From NCBI RefSeq assembly GCF_036320965.1, contig NC_092241.1, positions 23,545,555 to 23,609,554 of the forward strand: a stretch of 64,000 bases of DNA, given 5' to 3'. Positions 60,065-64,000 of the stretch are shown piece by piece; the stretch's first letter is position 1; each line of letters starts with the position of its first letter. Source of the DNA: Panulirus ornatus (taxonomy: Eukaryota; Arthropoda; Malacostraca; Decapoda; Palinuridae). The position numbers and the translations under genes were made by a program. Under the pieces are notes generated by a model. That model worked only from the letters and a program-made list of their open reading frames with translations, ran no database searches and had not been told where the DNA came from.

Positions 60065-61650
60065 ATAGTGATCATAGAAAGCTTACCTTAGTGGTGTTCT
60101 AGAGTCACAGAAAGCTTACCTTAGTGGTGTTCTGGCGTCACAGAAAGCTTATCTTAGTGGTGTTCTGGCGTCACAGAAAGCTTACCTTAGTGGTGTTCTG
60201 GCGTCACAGAAAGCTTACCTTAGTGGTGTTCTGGCGTCACAGAAAGCTTACCTTAGTGGTGTTCTGGCGTCACAGAAAGCTTATCTTAGTGGTGTTCTGG
60301 CGTCACAGAAAGCTTACCCTGGTGGTGTTCTGGCGTCACAGAAAGCTTACCTTGGTGGTGTTCTGGCGTCACAGAAAGCTTAGCTTGGTGGTGTTCTGGC
60401 GTCACAGAAAGCTTACCTTAGTGGTGTTCTGGCGTCACAGAAAGCTTACCTTAGTGGTGTTCTGGTGTCACAGAAAGCTTACCTTGGTGGTGTTCTAGTG
60501 TCACAGAAAGCTTACCTTGATGGTGTTCTGGCGTCACAGAAAGCTTACCTTGATGATGTTCTGGTGTCACAGAAAGCTTACCTTGGTGGTGTTCTGGTGT
60601 CACAGAAAGCTTACCTTGGTGGTGTTCTGGTGTCACAGAAAGCTTACCTTGATGATGTTCTGGTGTCACAGAAAGCTTACCTTGGTGGTGCGGTGTTCTG
60701 GTGTCACAGAAAGCTTACCTTGGTGGTGTTCTGGTGTCACAGAAAGCTTACCTTGGTGGTGCGGTGTTCTGGTGTCACAGAAAGCTTACCTTGGTGGTGC
60801 GGTGTTCTGGTGTCACAGAAAGCTTACCTTGGTGGTGAGGTGTTCTGGTGTCACAGAAAGCTTACCTTGGTGGTGCGGTGTTCTGGTGTCACAGAAAGCT
60901 TACCTTGGTGGTGTTCTGGTGTCACAGAAAGCTTACCTTGGTGGTGCGGTGTTCTGGTGTCACAGAAAGCTTACCTTGGTGGTGCGGTGTTCTGGTGTCA
61001 CAGAAAGCTTACCTTGGTGGTGCGGTGTTCTGGCGTCACAGAAAGCTTACCTTGGTGGTGTGGTGTTCTGGTGTCACAGAAAGCTTACCTTGGCGGTGCG
61101 GTGTTCTGGTGTCACAGAAAGCCTACCTTGGTGGTGTTCTGGTGTCACAGAAAGCTTACCTTGATGGTGTTCTGGTGTCACAGAAAGCCTTCCTTGGTGG
61201 TGCGGTGTTCTGGTGTCACAGAAAGCTTACCTTGGTGGTGTTCTGGTGTCACAGAAAGCTTACCTTGATGGTGTTCTGGTGTCACAGAAAGCTTACCTTG
61301 GCGGTGCGGTGTTCTGGTGTCACAGAAAGCCTACCTTGGTGGTGTTCTGGTGTCACAGAAAGCTTACCTTGGTTGTGTTCTGGTGTCACAGAAAGCTTAC
61401 CTTAGTGGTGTTCTGGTGTCACAGAAAGCTTACCTTGATGGTGTTCTGGTGTCACAGAAAGCTTACCTTGATGGTGTTCTGGCGTCACAGAAAGCTTACC
61501 TTGATGGTGTTCTGGTGTCACAGAAAGCTTATCTTGATGGTGTTCTGGTGTCACAGAAAGCTTACCTTGGTGGTGTTCTGGTGTCACAGAAAGCTTACCT
61601 TGATGGTGTTCTGGCGTCATAGAAAGCTTACCTTGGTGGTGATCTGTGTC
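60065..61650. repeat. 33/39-bp minisatellite, about 45 copies
   Basis: Unit TTCTGGTGTC ACAGAAAGCT TACCTTGGTG GTG (33 bp), and a 39-bp form with an extra GCGGTG. The 33-bp form with CGTC dominates the left third, 39-bp units the middle, 33-bp with GATGGTG the right. Every unit carries AAGCTT. Frames remain open because both lengths are multiples of three. Confidence 0.96.
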
Positions 61651-62941
61651 AAGAGAAGCGTTGTTCATAGTGACCCCTCAATCGTGGGCACTGTCAAGTC
61701 GATAAGGTCGAGTATGAATGTCTAAGTAAATATGCTATAGATCTCACTGGCAATCTATATTGCTGGTAGATAGGTTGAAGTCGCCAGACAATAAAACTGA
61801 AGCATTTTTATCTTATCATTTCGCTGTTGACCACCTGATCCTTCTAGCAGAAGGTGTGTTACATGAATATGTTAAGGTGACATCAGGTGTAGGTGTTATA
61901 AAGTTGATGGATTCAGGGAATATTCTTGCATTCCCATCACTTCCATTAATATTTGTAATGTTACCAATGTAGCATCACTGGTACAGCCACTGCTACACTC
62001 AACACTCGCACCTCCTCACTCTTCACCAGTCCTGCTGCCCTGTGGTTTTCACCAGAGCTTCCACGGTAATGGAGGCCCCAGACACTCATAGCAACATGTC
62101 AACATCGATTACCGAAGCGTTTGTGCGTGATCGGTCGTGCATATGCTTACCACAGTAAGCAGTCAGTGCATTGACCATTATCTATTTATCTGGCGTGATG
62201 GAAAGTGTGGTTCCATATTACTCTTATGACTAGTCTTATTATCCCTCTTCTTCATCAACGTATACCTCGCTCTCTCTCCTTTAAACATCCTCTACATTGT
62301 TCATGTGTTGAAGCAGCCAACGATTTTTGTAACGTAGGAACACACAAGATGTGTCATGGATGAGCTGGGTTATGCTAGCCTCAGGTTGGTTGGTATTCCT
62401 TACATTATCATCCTCCGTGGTACTTCATCATCTCCAGGTGACTGTTGAACATGATTGATCGGTACCAACACGGGATGTGATGGTGCTCTGATAGCAAGTG
62501 TGTGGCGCTGGCAAGAACACATGTATAGGAATACTGTAATGCCTTCCCTTTGGGTTAGTACATGCTCTCTTAAAGTGAATCTTAACATTTTATGTGTCAT
62601 TATCAAGATCTTGATATCCTAGAACGACCATGTGAGAAGTAAGATTTAAGTTGCCATAACAGTCAAACGAGTGGCCACTTTGAGGTGTCCTGTAGCATTA
62701 CCTGGCTATGGTCACCCGCCGTTATGGCCTAATACAGGTCGACACCCCACCAGAACCTCGCCTTTTCGCTCGTTTATTGATATAATTGAATATTCAACAG
62801 CATCACCGGTCATCTCAAGAGCACGTCATATAGATTTCACAACGTCGGTCACTGCAGGTGGCTGGTACGGAGCAGTTGATATCGTCGTAATATACCACTG
62901 TCTTCGTCTGTTCCCCACCACTGCCTAGCATCGTCTTTTGC
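61651..62941. other. Unique sequence, no gene recognised
   Basis: Mixed composition, short frames only (up to 85 codons), no repeat family recognised. Confidence 0.45.
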
Positions 62942-63078
62942 ACCACCTCCCCAGAGTCGCCTCCCCACCACCTCCCCAGAGTCGCCTCCCCACCACCTCC
63001 CCAGAGTCGCCTCCCCACCACCTCCCCAGAGTCGCCTCCCCACCACCTCCCCAGAGTCGCCTCCCCACAACCTCCCCA
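62942..63078. repeat. 25-bp minisatellite, about 5 copies
   Basis: Unit CACCTCCCCAGAGTCGCCTC CCCAC, confirmed by starts at 62944 and 62969. C-rich on the plus strand. Confidence 0.95.
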
Positions 63079-63720
63079 GATGTCTCATACAGGAAAGCCT
63101 GAGACGTTCTGAGACTAAAATAAACAGAGGAGGAAGCATCTTGGCTCCCGGCATGCTTACATTATATCTTGAGACCAGTGATGCAGGAGAGGCACTTCTC
63201 ACGTATGTTAATGTAACAAAGTCTCTCGTCGCCCAACCTTTGCCACCATCTGGTGCCTCTTCCTCTTCCTCCTCCTCGCAGGACGGGCTAAGGAATCCTG
63301 AATATTTGCAAGGAAAAGCATTCAATTTCGTCAGCTTTAGAAAGTTTTCAGCAAGAATCTTGAATATCTAGGAGCCAAGATTTACGTCTTACATGAGCTA
63401 AGGAGAAGAGTTTCTGTCTTGCATCTGGATTATCTCGTAAAGATATCTATTGATCAGTTTCTATGTATAAGACAACTGAATGAATTTGTAGTTGATTATT
63501 GGTTGAATTATACACGCAGGCGTTACAGGACTCGCCCGCCTGTGGTTACGCGGCGAATGAAAAGTCACCTTCGAAGAGCATGTGTCACCATCCGTTTACG
63601 CAAAGGAGTGCAGTCTAGCCGAAGATCTTCTTCCAAAGAAGTCCGACATTATCCTGCTACTGGAGGTGGCGCAGCCTTAGAGCTGCAGATATCTTAGGGA
63701 AAGGGGTCCTAAGACAATTG
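63079..63720. other. Unique sequence, weak gene-like signs
   Basis: Includes CTTCCTCCTCCTCGCAG at about 63267-63283, an acceptor-like pyrimidine tract, and a 92-codon frame (63419-63697) rich in Arg and Ser with no known domain. Not enough to call a gene. Confidence 0.35.

Positions 63721-63789
<69 letters not shown>
63721..63789. repeat. (TA)n microsatellite
   Basis: About 68 bp of TA. Confidence 0.97.
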
Positions 63790-63792
<3 letters not shown>

Positions 63793-64000
63793 CATACTAT
63801 TCGCCATCTCCCGCATTAGCGAGGTTGCGTTAAGAACAGAGGATTGGACCTTTGAGGGAATATCCTCACCTGGCCCCTTATCTGTCCCTTCTTTTGGATA
63901 ATTAAAAAAAAAACCGAGAGGGGAGGATTTCCAGCCCCCCGCTCCCTTCCCTTTTAGTCGCCTTCTACGACACGCAGGGAATACGTGGGAAGTATTCTTT
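63790..64000 (-). mobile_element. Short LINE derivative, minus strand, cut by window end
   Basis: Tail module complement (CCCGCATTAGCGAGGTTGCG) at about 63811, oligo-A/T stretch, GTCGCCTTCTACGACACG, ATACGTGGGAAGTATTC. The 5' palindrome lies beyond the window. Confidence 0.92.

Noticed and set aside
60465..61725. 267- and 170-codon frames across the 33/39-bp array
   Set aside because: Unit lengths divisible by three keep frames open; three overlapping frames are equally long, which real genes do not show.
63419..63697. 92-codon Arg/Ser-rich frame as a gene
   Set aside because: No recognisable domain, no partner exon and ordinary length for a chance frame in this composition.

Overview
The window is eukaryotic, repeat-dominated and almost free of recognisable host genes. 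It has no operons, no ribosome binding sites and a very high load of (TA)n microsatellite. It is packed with arthropod-type non-LTR and Penelope-like retroelements, and the style fits a decapod crustacean (lobster, crab or shrimp). That assignment is inference from repeat character; no host gene fixes the species. By eye, roughly 45% is one RTE-like LINE family, 8-10% is Penelope-like elements (PLEs), about 4% is (TA)n, and about 12% is minisatellite.

Layout. 1-5000: unique sequence with old LINE remnants. 5000-10140: a short LINE-derived element, a 1.8-kb palindrome of two PLE 3' halves, a minus-strand LINE, then a small unique island (9211-9960) with a possible first exon of an acylated protein. 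10145-20800: one near full-length LINE (5' UTR, APE-type endonuclease, reverse transcriptase, 3' UTR), several truncated LINEs in both orientations, and a Ty3/gypsy-derived open reading frame with an 87-bp internal repeat (17658-19051). 20880-24770: mostly unique DNA with a 27-bp minisatellite, a CT tract and a 43-bp minisatellite. 24800-52160: wall-to-wall LINEs, PLEs, short LINE derivatives and TA tracts, with an inverted pair of tRNA-like SINE heads near 42.4 kb and a second PLE family near 46 kb. 52230-63080: a minisatellite district with a 4.8-kb array of 30-bp units, then arrays of 38, 30, 33/39 and 25 bp, separated by unique sequence. 63721-64000: TA tract and the start of another short LINE derivative.

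How the parts relate. The LINE is the engine. Its 3' tail carries a module close to GCTACCTCGCNAACGCGGGA, and the same module ends the short elements, whose first ~200 bp match the LINE 5' end. They therefore look like internally deleted, non-autonomous riders on the LINE machinery. (TA)n tracts sit at nearly every LINE, PLE and short-element end, and several elements form head-to-head pairs around such tracts. All LINE and PLE copies are broken here; none of the three PLE copies that reach the reverse transcriptase motif C keeps an intact YVDD. Long open frames in the minisatellites and (TA)n tracts are by-products of stop-free repeat units and are not annotated as genes.
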